Shown one piece after another: positions 19,321-30,269 of a stretch of DNA of 57,821 nucleotides. This DNA comes from Gnetum montanum (lineage: Eukaryota; Streptophyta; Gnetopsida; Gnetales; Gnetaceae): the NCBI GenBank assembly GCA_015680685.1, contig MNCI01023303.1, forward strand, positions 193,769 through 251,589. Direction: 5' to 3'. Within the stretch, counting starts at the first letter, position 1. Every line of letters starts with the position of its first letter. Below the pieces are notes generated by a model. It made no database searches. It was not told the DNA's origin and was given only the letters and a program-made list of their open reading frames with translations. Made by a program: the position numbers and the translations under genes.

Positions 19321-20724
19321 TGAAACACCGTGAAAATTACGAGTCAGCCTCAGGCAAAGATTCGCAATTCCAGCAAAAACGCGCATCAGATTGGTTTAAA
19401 GGATGGGTTTATGCTCTATTACGCATGGCAGCGTGATGAGCATAATAAGCTTCAAGACAGTCGTAGGCAGAGTTCAGAAAAGCACAACAGGTTGGCATTT
19501 TTTCTTGCAGTTCATGGATAACTTGTCTTTACACTCGCTACGCGGCGGTGCCCACCATGGCGTATGTTGTCAAGGTGTACATTGCTTATACGCTTCATTA
19601 CGCGCAGCTGCGTAGTGAGCGTAACTTGTACATTGTTTACGCTTCATCATGCGCAGCTACGTAGCGAGCGTAAACCACGCCTTGTTTACGCTTCATCATG
19701 CGCAGCTGCGTAGCGAGCGTAAACCACGCATTATTTACGGATTCATTACGCACAGTCGCGTAGAGAGCTTATGGCTTTTACTCCAGATTACGCTCATACA
19801 CGCAACGCAACGCGAATGAACGTAATACAGCCTGAATGCAGCCTAAAGTACGCTCAGCATATGCCTACTCTTCACACGCACAACACACAAACAAGCGTGT
19901 TGTGCGTAGTCACAGTCTTACTTAAAAGATCATGCCAGTAGGGCCCGCAATATCCAGAATTTACATCATCAGGGTTGCGCCTTCTCCACGAAGTGTCGCG
20001 ACCTATAAATACCCTAGTTGACAAAGATACAGGGGTGTGGGGCAAAAATTCAGGTTGGAAAATCAGAGAAGCAAATAGCATATTTCTGAGCACCAGAGCA
20101 CTTAGCACTTTGTAGCAGAGATACAGAGAAATAGCGCTTTGGCAATCATGGACATCATCATCTTACAGCCGAAGCAGAGTACAGTTCAAATTGAGTACCG
20201 GTGACAGGAGCAATCTTTCTGCTAAAAGGACTCTATCAATCAAAAATAATTGATCGGTAGACGTCAAAGCTTGGCCCGCCTTGCATCTCAGCTTAGCCCA
20301 CGAGGTAGATCGGACTTCTGTTTAAACCGTTTTGCTTGTTGTTCTGTGCTTGTTTCACATCCTGTAATCGGGGATTCCCCAGTGTAATTTCTCATACGAA
20401 ATATACATTTGTAAGTCAAAGCGCAGATCTTGAAGCTACGTGTTTCTCTTTTGCCAGCCTCCTTTCATTGTGTTTAGCATTATCGCCATTGCAATCCGAC
20501 CGCATCATTTTCCCCTTGCTTTACAGTCCCTCGAATCAGATCGCTCTCTTTTACGCACTTTGCATTCTTTTACTGACCCGTAAGTCCCTGTTTGATCGAC
20601 AAGACCATTCAAGGTGCTGCAGATTCATTTTTCCAGCATAGCCCTCGCGCGGATTCGTGGCTAAAACTGTGTACGCCGGAATATCGGTCGGTATTTCCAG
20701 CTGCCGACGTTTTCTGTCGTTACA
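19321..20724 (+). mobile_element. Solo LTR, 1404 bp, Tat-like, with target duplication GGCTC
   Basis: It begins TGAAACACCG and ends CTGTCGTTACA. GGCTC occurs directly before (19316-19320) and directly after (20725-20729). The start TGAAACACC matches the element-orientation start of the 18 kb Tat element's LTR, so a related family is likely, here in plus orientation. A TATA box lies at 20003-20010 (CTATAAAT). No second LTR or internal region is present, so the rest was probably lost by LTR-LTR recombination. Reading frames inside it are not genes. Confidence 0.88.
19580..19775. repeat. 49-bp CpG-rich tandem repeat in the solo LTR
   Basis: About four units of 49 bp (TTTACGCTTCATCATGCGCA, then GCTGCGTAGCGAGCGTAAAC) run head to tail. 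Each unit contains the palindromic core TGCGCAGCTGCGTA and the inverted pair GTTTACGCT / AGCGTAAAC, so each could fold into a hairpin. It lies upstream of the TATA box at 20003, an enhancer-like position. Confidence 0.75.
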
Positions 20725-21480
20725 GGCTCTATGATTAATGTTGTCTCATTGATCACCTTCATCATGATTATTCTTTTGGCAGCTTCTATCATAGCCAAAA
20801 GATGGAGAGGAACATTCAGAGTCAGATGAAGAGAATGAAGAGGAAGGTGGACCACCACTACCACCATGGTGTTCACCACCACCTTTTCTCTCATTACGAC
20901 CACCATTCTTAGATCCCTTACCATCATGATTTTTTCATGAGTCCTTGCCTTGACTATCACCTTTTATTGAACCTATTTTATGAGTAGTAGACCATAGGTT
21001 TAGGGCGACACCCTCATCACCCATAACAGAGGTGGAGAATCCTCATGTTAGGAACCCTTAGGGGGAAGATTCACATTGTCATCTTGATTTAGCAAGAACA
21101 AGGGATTAGTGAGGTGTTTCTACTTTGTAAACTCATGGTGCTTCTCCTAGTGTCAATCTCTCCTACGTTGTATTTTAGTGGGATGGTAGTCCCAAGTGTC
21201 ATAACCATTCATAACGTATTCCTCATGAAGATGTAGGATGCCCAACTTTTTTAGCATTTGAAATCCTAGGCACAGATTGATCAAGGGGTAATATGATGTT
21301 GCCCTCTATATCACACCATTGTAATTGTTCATTCTAATCTAGGATGAAGGTGAAGTCCAGTACATACTCATTTGGATGAGTATATACCACTTTGCACTCT
21401 TGTGGGATCAGTAGTTTGACATCTTCATGCTTGTGGGAAGGAGACATTTTGCAACAATTAAAATAATCAATGTCATTTTG
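20725..21480 (-). pseudogene. Gag N-terminal part, Athila-like
   Basis: Minus-strand reading gives text parallel to 32255-32930: QECKVVYTHPNEYVLDFTFI, then ALNLWS, then a Gly/His/Ser-rich patch (GGGEHHGGSGGPPSS) and an acidic/Ser tract. Frames are broken by stops. The Ser-rich tract also yields a simple-sequence look on DNA level (CACCACTACCACCATGG). It is the upstream half of the gag cut by the solo LTR. Confidence 0.7.
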
Positions 21481-21580
21481 TAATTATATGTCGTGTGAGA
21501 GTGATGTTGATGTTTGGTTCATCCAATGATATTAATAATGTTTAGTAAACCTAGATAGTGCACATTTCAACAAACAAAAT

Positions 21581-21597
21581 CCCCAACAATGATGCCA
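21581..21597 (-). other. Primer-binding site of the inverted Athila-like element
   Basis: On the minus strand, next to the LTR end CTCATCA, the sequence is TTGGCATCATTGTTGGGG. Athila elements use a site like TGGCGCCGTTGCCGGGGA. The differences here are mostly C-to-T type changes. The copy at 41832 reads TGGCACTGTTGTTGGGA, and 32082 is more degraded. Confidence 0.6.
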
Positions 21598-21598
21598 A

Positions 21599-22165
21599 TG
21601 ATGAGTGTGAGGTACCCCTATGCCCAACTATATGAATCACAAAGTGTTCATGTAAGATCCAATCGAGTTTTGTGGACTTTATATTTTCTACTGCACTAGT
21701 CTTCTAAAAAGTGAATCTTACCCTAAGGTCATTCATTATCTTTCCAATTACACTTGTGAAGTACAAAGCATGGTTAAGTGTAATTGAGGCATATGATTTT
21801 TATCAATTTATATTTTATGTTCTTTGGTGCTTGAAGAGAGAGATAAAGTAATTCAATAATTGATCTAAATTATCTAACTAACTATTCTCTAACTAGTCCT
21901 AACATAATCATCTAATCCCAATTTTTGTACATGTCCTTAACCCATGTATCCATTGCTGGGTTACCAAGTGCTATGCATCTGGGTGCACCAAGCAATAATG
22001 CTATTGGAATTACCAAGCGAATACATGTTATGCTTAAAGCAATCATACTTATGTATTTAATTTATCTAGCTTATCTTGCTTAATTAGCTCAACTACTAGA
22101 GAACATTAAATAAACAACTAAAAGCATTGAATGATGAAAAAATATCTAAACTATCCAGAATTTCA
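21599..22165 (-). repeat. 5' LTR of the inverted Athila-like element, truncated
   Basis: It begins (on plus) TGATGAGTG at 21599 and matches the reverse of the other LTRs through CACTTGTGAAGTACAAAGCA, GGTTACCAAGTG and ATATCTAAACTATCCA, then stops matching at about 22165. The outer 200 bases, including the TATA box, are missing, replaced by LINE-like sequence. Confidence 0.75.
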
Positions 22166-22389
22166 TTATTTCTTATCTCTATAAACTAGAATTTGATGAT
22201 TATTTTATTTAACTTGTCTATACCATGCTCACTATAACAAATGCTTAAGTCACTACTAATTTGAATTAAGTTATTCTATTTATCTTTAATGATCAATTAT
22301 TTAAGGTTTTTATCTATCTCCCTATTCTTTTATTACTGTTGCAAATTTTCTTTCACATAATTTGTATTATGATCTACAAAGGAATTTTA

Positions 22390-23100
22390 TTATTAAGGGA
22401 ATTTTAATTAATCATCAAGAGACACAATTTCTTAACATGAACTTTATAGACGATCCTTTTTTATGATTAATAGTTCTTTGCAACATATCAATACATTTTT
22501 AGCTAAAGTAAAGGATTACTGCATGTTATATGGTTCTTGGATAAATTAGCAAAAATCTACTATTTATTGTGATAGCAATATTGATGATTGGGTTACTTTG
22601 AAGCCTTGGAAAATATTAAGAAAAGATTTTGTATTCAAAATTTTAGGAATACCTTTTTCTTTTAAGCCTAATTTTACTATTTTGTCAAATTATATGATTG
22701 ATAAAATTGAATAAAAGCTTGATAAATGGGTGAAAAAACCACCCTTGCTAGCAAATTTTTAGTTATTAAGCAAAAGCTTCAATCAATTCATATTTATTAT
22801 TGCAATTCTTAGCCTTCTTCTAAAACTTCTTATGGGAGAATTGATTGTATTATCTGTTAGTTTCTTTGGTCTGCTATGTAACATAGAAAAGGGTTTTTTT
22901 AGAGTTGCTTAAGATATTTGCACTAGTAGCAAGAAAGATGGAGGACTTAACCTCATTAATTAATATAACAATGGTATTTCTCTTGTAGAAAAATGGATTG
23001 TAAAGAGCATTAATAAAGATGATGTTTGGATGCGATTTTTAAGAAATGGACTTATGCAAGGAAACTTAAGAATGATAATAGTTAGCCTTTTAATAACTTT
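22390..23100 (+). pseudogene. LINE reverse transcriptase C-terminal part
   Basis: In changing frames the plus strand reads FLNMNFIDDPFL (the FADD box region, here FIDD), WINQQKSTIYCD, DFVFKILGIPFSFKPNF and KLDKWVKKPPL. Further on come GGLNLIN-like text and GISLVEKWIVKSINKDDVW. This order is typical of plant L1-type LINE reverse transcriptases between the catalytic box and the C-terminal zinc-finger domain. Many stops and shifts are present. The tail of the same type appears at 24400-24780. Confidence 0.65.
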
Positions 23101-23139
23101 CTGTACTATTTTCTTTTTCCTTACCCATTTCTATTCTTA

Positions 23140-24180
23140 GTTCTCCAATTATTAAATAAATTTAGAATACATGGTGCAAGCTTAGTAAATACTAGAGTTA
23201 CAATCATATTTTTACCAATGTGCAAATAGTAGATTCTTTTAAATATTTAGATCTCATATTTATGAATAATTACATGTGAGGGAAGTGCATAAAAGAGAAA
23301 ATAGCAAGAGGTTTCAAGGCTCTATATGCTTTCAAAAAGAAGTTCAAGGATTTAATTCTATGGGCTTGGAAGATCCAAAAATAAATTCTTCGGACTATCA
23401 TCTATCCTATTGTATTATATGGATGTGTTGTTTGGGGACCTAGACTTAATACTAAACTTTGGAAAGATATTGATAGAGTGCAATAAAATGTTAAACATGA
23501 AGATGAAAACACCTTACTCAATGTTATTATGTAAATGTGATTTATGACCTTTAGAAGCATAAACCTTATGCCAATTTATTACATACATTTATAAATTGTA
23601 TATCTCAAGGCAAGACAAATTTGGTAAAGTAGTTTTTGAGATTTTGTGAGACTGTGGTTGGTATTTTCAAGGGATGTGATGGTTGAGAAAGAGGAATATC
23701 TCTTAGGAGGATGTGCAACAAAATCCTAAGCATATTTGCCAACTAGTTAAGTAGAAGGTTTTTACATAGATGTGTGCTAATGTGAAAGGCAAGAGAAAAT
23801 TTTATCTACATCACATTAGATCTAATAAATTAGATGTGGAATACTATTAACAAGCTTTGCTTAAGTACTCATCATCTTAGAATTGAAAGTGAAATATGGA
23901 TTCAACTCACTTAGAAGACTTCATTCGTAGGTTGTGCATATTAGGAGCCCTTAAAGATAAGTTACATGTGTTTCTTTCTTATGCTATGACTAATTTGAGA
24001 CAACATTATAATGTTACAACAAAAATTTTGTATAATTAGTTTTTGATACACTCATTAGTGCTTAATTAATTTGTTGAGTTTATCTTTATTTTTCATGAAA
24101 ATGTAGTATTTGTCCAATAGATCCTATGGGTCTTCAGAAGTAATAAAGCTTTATTTCATTTCATTTTATATTACAATTTT
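23140..24180 (+). pseudogene. Second LINE fragment, RT C-terminus and 3' end
   Basis: Readable phrases are SFKYLDLIFMNNY, IARGFKALYAFKKKFKDLIL and IYPIVLYGCVVWGPRLNTKL. They match the stretch after RT in LINEs, in which a variable loop precedes VILYGCEVWG. After about 23900 nothing is coding, and AATAAAG near 24149 may be the 3' end. It lies between two parts of an L1-like LINE, so nested insertion is possible. Clade not determined. Confidence 0.55.
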
Positions 24181-24399
24181 AGAAAGTATGCTTAAGCAAA
24201 TTAGCCCATGGTTGCTTCCTTTTAATGAAGGAGCTTGAGTTACTAATGCATTTGGTGTGTGTACCACTTGGAGCTGATTTAGTATTACTATAGTTTCTTT
24301 TTTACGTATGTATGATAGATGGACTACTTGAAATGAAGCTTTTAGCCTTTATGGTCGGAATAAAAAGAAGAAAAAGAATTTTGAGAAATTAATATATAA

Positions 24400-24780
24400 T
24401 CTTTGAGAATTTATTTAAAGTTGACAACAATTTGCATTAAGCTTTTCTACATATTTTTTGGAAGGATGGTAGATATGTTTTTGAAAGTTGTTTATGAGAT
24501 TATTGCAAAGGTTGATTTTATTCATAATAAATTCAATAAGGTCTCAAAAATGCAATTATCATCACTTTTGGATGAGGAAAATGAAAGATATTTGTGGAGT
24601 TTCAACATTTCATAAAATTCATAATTTTTTATGGTGTCTTATTTATCAAGGTTTTCCTATTGACATTTGTCTAAAACATATGAGAAATGTTTCTCCTTAA
24701 TGTTTTCTTTGTAGAAGTGAAGACTAATTTTCTCATGTTTTTTTAGTGTCTTATTGCTCAACATGCTTAGAAACAGACAT
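24400..24780 (+). pseudogene. LINE zinc-finger (zf-RVT) fragment
   Basis: The reading YLWSFNIS then KIHNFLWCLIYQGFPIDICL then KHMRNVSP and, after a stop, CFLC followed by FSHVF is the layout of the zf-RVT domain at the C-terminus of plant LINE RTs. It may belong to the LINE at 22390-23100 after interruption by 23140-24180. Frames change once or twice within it. Confidence 0.55.
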
Positions 24781-26114
24781 GCAAAACTTATAACAACTTT
24801 TAACTAAATATCAATGAAGTTATTCTTGGTGATTAGCCTACTTTGTTTACTTTATTTCTTTGCATTTAAAATTATCTTCAACCCCTTGTTCTCTACTCTA
24901 TGTGGAAGCTTCAGTGTGTAGTTGTTATTTTAGTAGCAAGAGCATAACTATGACTTTTATTCAGGTATCAAATACCAAATTCTTAAAGATTTTGTTTTTG
25001 AACTAAATTTTTAGGGAAAAAGGCTCATAGTGAAAGTTGAATAATTAATTTTTTACAATATTAATTTTTTTTTGTTTTGAAGGTTCAAAAATGAATAGCT
25101 TTCAGCTTTTGTTACTATTTGTTCTTTATCTTTGATTGATGTATTCTTTTTTCTTCAAAGAGAATTTTCTTCCTCTCTTTATAAGAAAAAGAAGTGAAAA
25201 TCCGTGAGGGTAGTTTCAAACAAGAGCAAGGTCTTATCCTTTTCCTACCCCAGAGGAGAGGTTTTTTAGGATTGGTTGTAAGGATAAAAACTTGAAAAGA
25301 CATCTTGAAAACCATCTAGCATTTTTTAAAACTTTGCACCTTTAATTATTTTAATTATAAACTTTTATAAATCTTAGGGTGTACCTATATTTCAATGATT
25401 TCTGCTCACCTTTAATTTTCTTTATTATATAGTTATTTTGCACCTTGGTATAGGGACGGTTTCAGAAGATTTGCCCCAATGACAGAAATACAATTTTTGA
25501 AAAACAAGGGGCGAAAATATATAGCATACCAATCTACTCTAAAATCTTAAGAGAAAAGCAAGATAAGCCAACAAAGGGGCCCGTGTACAAATTCATTATA
25601 AAAACAAAAACTTTAATTGAATTTGGTTAAATCCGGTAACACAGATGCAACGAAGTGTGATATATATTGTACTCTATAGAACAACTGCCTGCTACTATGC
25701 TATTTTCATGACTTATATCATATCTAAACAGAGTATGTTTTCTTCTCTAGCCACCCATCGATCTTCAGACCTTTCAGACCTTCATGTCTTAATTTGACGA
25801 CTTTTTGGATGTCATGATGGTTGCACTGGGAAAATCTCCCGGGCTTTCAATTTCAATAAAAATCATTCACGTATTTGATTTATGAAACATGAAATGAAAT
25901 TCTTCATTGAAGTACTATTTTATGGTACACAAAGCATGTTATTAGTTCGAAAATGCTCCGACATTCCTACATTCCTATACTAGTGCATTATTCTTTTGAT
26001 TTCCATATATTACATTAGTCTTCATGATCCATCAAACTTTGAACAAACCGAACAAAGGTATAGTTAATCTATACATGAACTTAGCTTATTGCACTCGGAG
26101 CTCTTAGTATAATG
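24781..26114. other. AT-rich stretch with no recognised gene
   Basis: I see no domain, RNA gene or repeat array. The small open frame at 25115-25315 (minus) is lysine-rich, low in complexity and matches nothing I know. The last part, from about 25440, would include the 3' flank of the kinase pseudogene. Confidence 0.3.
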
Positions 26115-27725
26115 CTATCAAGGGAGTGTTAAAGTTGATTCGGGATCATAGCTTATCTTTTTTGTGGGAGTGTGACTAACGTTATCAATTATAAAATGAG
26201 AGACACTGTTAAAATTCACAAATGCTGGCATGGTTGGATTAGCTAAACCGAGCGAGGCATTGGAAAGCATAGATAATACTTTTGACATTGGCTGTCGTAA
26301 GTCTGCCTTTGCTTCTATGCATAGAAGTCCAGCATGCATGCACCTCATTACTTGTTCTTGAACAGAGTTCAATCTAATGATTTCATCAACTATATAAAAA
26401 ATGTTGCCCTCCTGATATCATCTGCACATCTGACAACCAAAAAAAGGCTTTTTCAGTGAATGGCTCTGTTTTATCAAGTTTGAATTAAAAGTTAACACTG
26501 AGCGTTTTACGGAGCCTTTACTTCTGAGAATTTGAGTTTACCTCTGATAGCATACTTTGCCCATTGAATGAGTCAAACTCAATTGTTTTCTTCCGCATAT
26601 TATTTCCATCACAAGGACACCAAAACTGTAGACATATGCCTTAATCGATCGCTGCCCTTGCATTGCATACTCTGGCGCCATGTATCCACTGATATAAAAA
26701 GAAAACCCGTGTCATTTCATGTATCCACTGATATAAAAAAAAACCCGTGTCATTTGATAGTAAGGTATTAAAATTGAATGATTATAATTGCAAGAAAAAC
26801 TATTTTATCTAGTACTAGCCGGAAGCCCTGAATTTTTATTTTCTATTGTGTCATTATTTTGATCGAGAGTAGTTACCAGGTACCGGCAACTCTGGTCAGA
26901 ATCCGAGATTGAGTGTCAGAGCATAACTTTGGCAAACCAAAATCTGCAATCTTAGGTTCGAATTTGTGGTCCACTAAAATGTTAGCTGCTTTGATATCTC
27001 GATGCTTGGAATCTTCATGTAAGTTCAGCAGTCCTTTACCAACTCCAATTACATTGAAACGTCGTTTACAGTTAAGATGTTTTTTCTTCTATGATCTGTT
27101 AGAGAAACAAGAGGATTATTTCTTCAAATGAAAACTTCAGGAACAGTGTGTGCCCAACAACGTAAACGAGAATCATATAAACGCAAGAAAATACTTGATG
27201 TAGACTCACCAAAAAGGAATTTGTCAAGGCTACTGTCACAGAGATACTCGAAAATAAAAATCCTTTGAGAACCTTCAACAGTCTCCTAAAAGTTTCACAA
27301 GATTGTTGTGCTGAACATTTACCAGAAGCTTGATTTCAAGCATAAATTCGAGTTTTGCTTGCGAGGATAATAAGGAATGTTTTTTAACTGCTATATTTTT
27401 TCCGTTTAGGAGAATTCCCTGTAAAATGACACCAGAAATTACTTTTAAATGCATTTTTAATTTCTAATGCATTTAACAATGCACTGATGTCATAAACTGT
27501 GCTTTAAAAGAAAAAGAAAACAAAAGAGGTGCATTTTGGTGCCCATAAAGATAAAGAGCTAGAGAGAGGTGACCTTATAAACTGTACCAAATCCTCCCTG
27601 CCCAAGGTTTTGATCATCATGGAAATTGTTAGTGGCAATTCTAAGAGCTTCTGCATTAAAAAGTATACGACCGTCCTGGTCCGGAAGACCATCCTAGTCT
27701 TCAGGTGGGCTTGAAATCCCTGTTT
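26115..27725 (-). pseudogene. Cysteine-rich receptor-like kinase, kinase domain relic with introns
   Basis: Five exon-like blocks read on the minus strand, in order. (1) 27570-27725: LRIATNNF, QNLGQGGFGTVYK, the glycine loop, with a GT donor. (2) 27210-27430: GILLNGKNIAVKKHS with the ATP-binding Lys, then FMLEIKLLVNVQHNNLVKLL and, after a one-base shift, IFIFEYLCDSSLDKFLFG. (3) 26880-27060: [36 protein letters not shown], with HRD and DFG intact but codons missing before HRD. (4) 26530-26700: [26 protein letters not shown], given in parts [12 protein letters not shown] and KAYVYSFG, where the Asp of DVYSFG is Tyr. (5) 26118-26400: QEQVMRCMHAGLLCIEAKAD, SMLSNASLGLANPTMPAF, ending at a normal stop. 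These are plant CRK (DUF26-type) features. The ectodomain was not found. The frameshift and lost residues make it a pseudogene. Confidence 0.82.
26680..26757. repeat. 39-bp tandem duplication at a kinase exon edge
   Basis: CATGTATCCACTGATATAAA followed by AAACCCGTGTCATTT occurs twice in a row. The first copy holds the exon text for SGYMA, so the duplication spans the exon-intron border of block 4 of the kinase relic. Confidence 0.7.
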
Positions 27726-28780
27726 TCATGGATGATAGTTGTAAACTTGTAAAACAACCGTCATAGTGAATTGAATTGGCCGTTTTTGCAGCAACTACTT
27801 TAAAGTGTAAAGCAAATTTGCATTATTTTATTTAACTTCCAATTCATGCTATCAGTTTTGGATAAATTATTAAATGTGTTTTATAAATTTAGTGAAATTA
27901 ATTATACGAAAAAATTAAATTAAAATCAGTTGAGTAAAATTTCAGTAAAGTAAAATAAAAGTTTGAAATTTCCACCAAAAATAGTGAAATTGCTATTAAA
28001 AACAACAATTCATTTGATTAAAGAAACAAGTCCGGTATTCGCCATGGAACTTCCCAAATGAAATGGCTGAGCTCAGACAAAACTCCTGATCAAAGTTTTT
28101 GATAAATACAGTACTGTACGCCTATGAAACGTGACATAAAATTGGGCTGGTCATGGTGTGACATTAGTGCCACAGAATTGTCTCCGCTTACACACGACAT
28201 CAGCGGCTGCATATTCGATGATCATCCCGTTTCTTTGGGTGCACGCAAAATTGAATTCAGTGTATTGATGTTTTGAGTTTTCAGACATCGATGTGTCCAA
28301 CGATTCCAACCCCCACCGCACGCCATTGGAAATCCGCTCAATCCATCGCATTGTTTTAAAGGTAGGGTTGGACACAATGCATTAGTTAAGGTTTTCTTTT
28401 CCGTTTGTACACTGGTAAACAGAAGAGGCTTAACTTGAAAAGACTTCAATGGTAGAAGTTCGTACCTCTCTGTTCTACGAATCTCTCATACCATACCATA
28501 TTACTTTTAAGTTACTTGGATGTTGCTAAATATTGGTTTAAAAATAATCATAGGGTTTTTACTTTACATGCTTACGTATTAACTTGTTTAGTTAAATATT
28601 TCTAGTATATATTTATTATTTGGCCTATTCCTTTTTATTATCTGGTAATAAAGTTGGTATCTTAGCTCAATGTAATGATCATAATTATTTATTTTTAGTA
28701 GTAAAGCCATTAGCTGTGAGTAGTCTTAATACTTAACTATTTAAATTACAATTATATGTAAGTGACCTAATAGTAATTTG
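27726..28780. other. Intergenic, no assigned gene
   Basis: The minus frame 28151-28449 (phrases WGLESLDTSMSEN, DVVCKRRQFCGTNV) could be an upstream exon of the kinase relic, since it lies on the right strand and side. It lacks the DUF26 Cys pattern and I do not assign it. The rest is AT-rich and featureless. Confidence 0.3.
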
Positions 28781-28940
28781 TAGACTAGACTAACATGGCA
28801 ACTAGATTGCTAAGTGTTCAATCACAAGTCAATGTCTCCTCAATTACACTCATGTAGCCTTAATGCCTATGGTTAAGTGTAGTTGAGGCTAATGATACAT
28901 ATGTCATCTAGATCATAATAAAATATTCACCCATTACTTG
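28780..28940 (-). repeat. Short Athila-like LTR fragment
   Basis: AATTACACTCATGTAG, then GGTTAAGTGTAGTTGAGGC, then TGATACATATGTCAT, parallels the minus-oriented LTR at 21740-21800. The surrounding bases match only weakly. Probably an old solo LTR or fragment. Confidence 0.4.
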
Positions 28941-29389
28941 GAGCTACCAAATCAAGAGTCTTACCACTAGGCTAATGAGCAAATCTAATTTTTCTTGCTT
29001 CAATTTTCCTCCAGCAAATTAGATTTCTTTAGAGTTCCCCTATGGGGGAATCTATATGACTCTTATCTTCTTCAACTAATGTTAAAATTTTTGCTTCTTT
29101 TATCAATGAAGAAATTTTTGTTGATTCTTAAAATGTAGATTTACAAGCTTATAAAAAAAAAGTTATGATGCCTACTTCCAATGATGCTGATGCACTTAAG
29201 ACACCCAATTTCTTTTTCCAGATAATGTATATGTATCATTGGTTGTTGATCTTTCATTATAATGTGTGTTCATTCAAGCGCTTCATGCTAGGTATTATTT
29301 ACCCTTTTTTCTACTTGTTGAGTTGGACAACACTTCAATGATGTAGTGTACTGTAGATATAGGGTCTTTTATACATAAGCACATAGTGT
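28941..29389. other. Unassigned stretch before LINE sequence
   Basis: Mixed AT-rich sequence. Fragments of open frame on the plus strand might be the N-terminal part of the LINE ORF1-like relic that follows, but no motif supports it. Confidence 0.25.
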
Positions 29390-29760
29390 TGATTATTTGT
29401 AAGTGAGATTTAGATTTTGATGTCTAGTGTGAAGAGTATGCTAAAGTTCCAAAGTTCCAGGTTTTGTTGAATTATATAATCTTTCATTGATTTTTTAGAA
29501 GAGTAGAAAATTGTTAGTCTTCTTGATCCCATTAATCATAGAGTCTGTTTCTACAACTTTTGGTTTTCATAGATGTTTTCTTATTGAAATTAGCATTTTC
29601 AATCATAAAAATGAATTGTTATTACAAGTAGGAGGAAAGACTTATATTTAGATACTTACAAATTATAAATTTTAAAACTTTTTCAATCGTTATGGACATC
29701 TGTTTAATGATTGTTCTCTTTTGCTTAAGATAAAATGATTCTAAAGAAAAGAAAAAATGT
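29390..29760 (+). pseudogene. Possible LINE ORF1 relic
   Basis: In scattered frames the plus strand reads VPKFQVLLNYI, RVCFYNF and YGHLFNDCSLLLKIK. The order recalls plant LINE ORF1 proteins, where a DUF4283-type domain is followed by a CCHC knuckle (GHxxxxC). The knuckle's first Cys residues are not visible. Weak call, placed because an RTE-type RT follows at 30270. Confidence 0.3.
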
Positions 29761-30269
29761 ATTTGAAGTTCAAGATAGGAAAAAAGAATATGAAGTTGAA
29801 GATATTAAAAATTAAGTTAATGTCAACAATTAGAATGACCAAATGATAATAAAGAATCCAAAGAAGACAAAAGCTAATGTGCATAATTTCATAGCTCCTA
29901 GAGAAAGCATTAAATGGTCTGGATAGATAGGTTCAAGCTAATTGGAATTAGGATTGGTTTGTAAATTTAATGTGGGGTCAAATTGAAAGTTGCATTTAGA
30001 AAATTGAAAAGAACATTTTAGGAAAAATAAAAGGGAAAAAATACATCTTAAAGAAGACATAGTGGTGAAGTGATAAAGTGCAACCTACTACCCAAAAAAA
30101 AAAAAAATTCTTTAAGAAATGAAAATAAACCACTAGCCAAGAAAATACGCTCATATATAAAATGATAAAGAAGAAAGCAACTGTAGTAATAACTAAGGCC
30201 AAACTTAAGGTTGTAGATAGATTTTATGAGAAATTAGGAACAAGAAAAAAGGAGAAAGCTCAATTTATA

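Larger units (their letters stand above)
18906..22165 (-). mobile_element. Older Athila-like element, inverted, 5' LTR and gag only
   Basis: On the minus strand: LTR (21599 to about 22165, far end lost), primer-binding site, then gag running left to 18906, where a plus-oriented LTR cuts it off. Gag itself is interrupted by the solo LTR 19321-20724. No pol is left in the window. The far LTR end matches other copies only up to about 22165, where LINE-like sequence begins. Confidence 0.75.

Noticed and set aside
19403-20641. Open frames of 60-110 residues
   Set aside because: They fall inside the solo LTR and its tandem repeats, with no conserved motif.
28151-28449. Extracellular DUF26 exon of the kinase relic
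   Set aside because: Right strand and side, but the Cys spacing C-x8-C-x2-C is absent and frames conflict.
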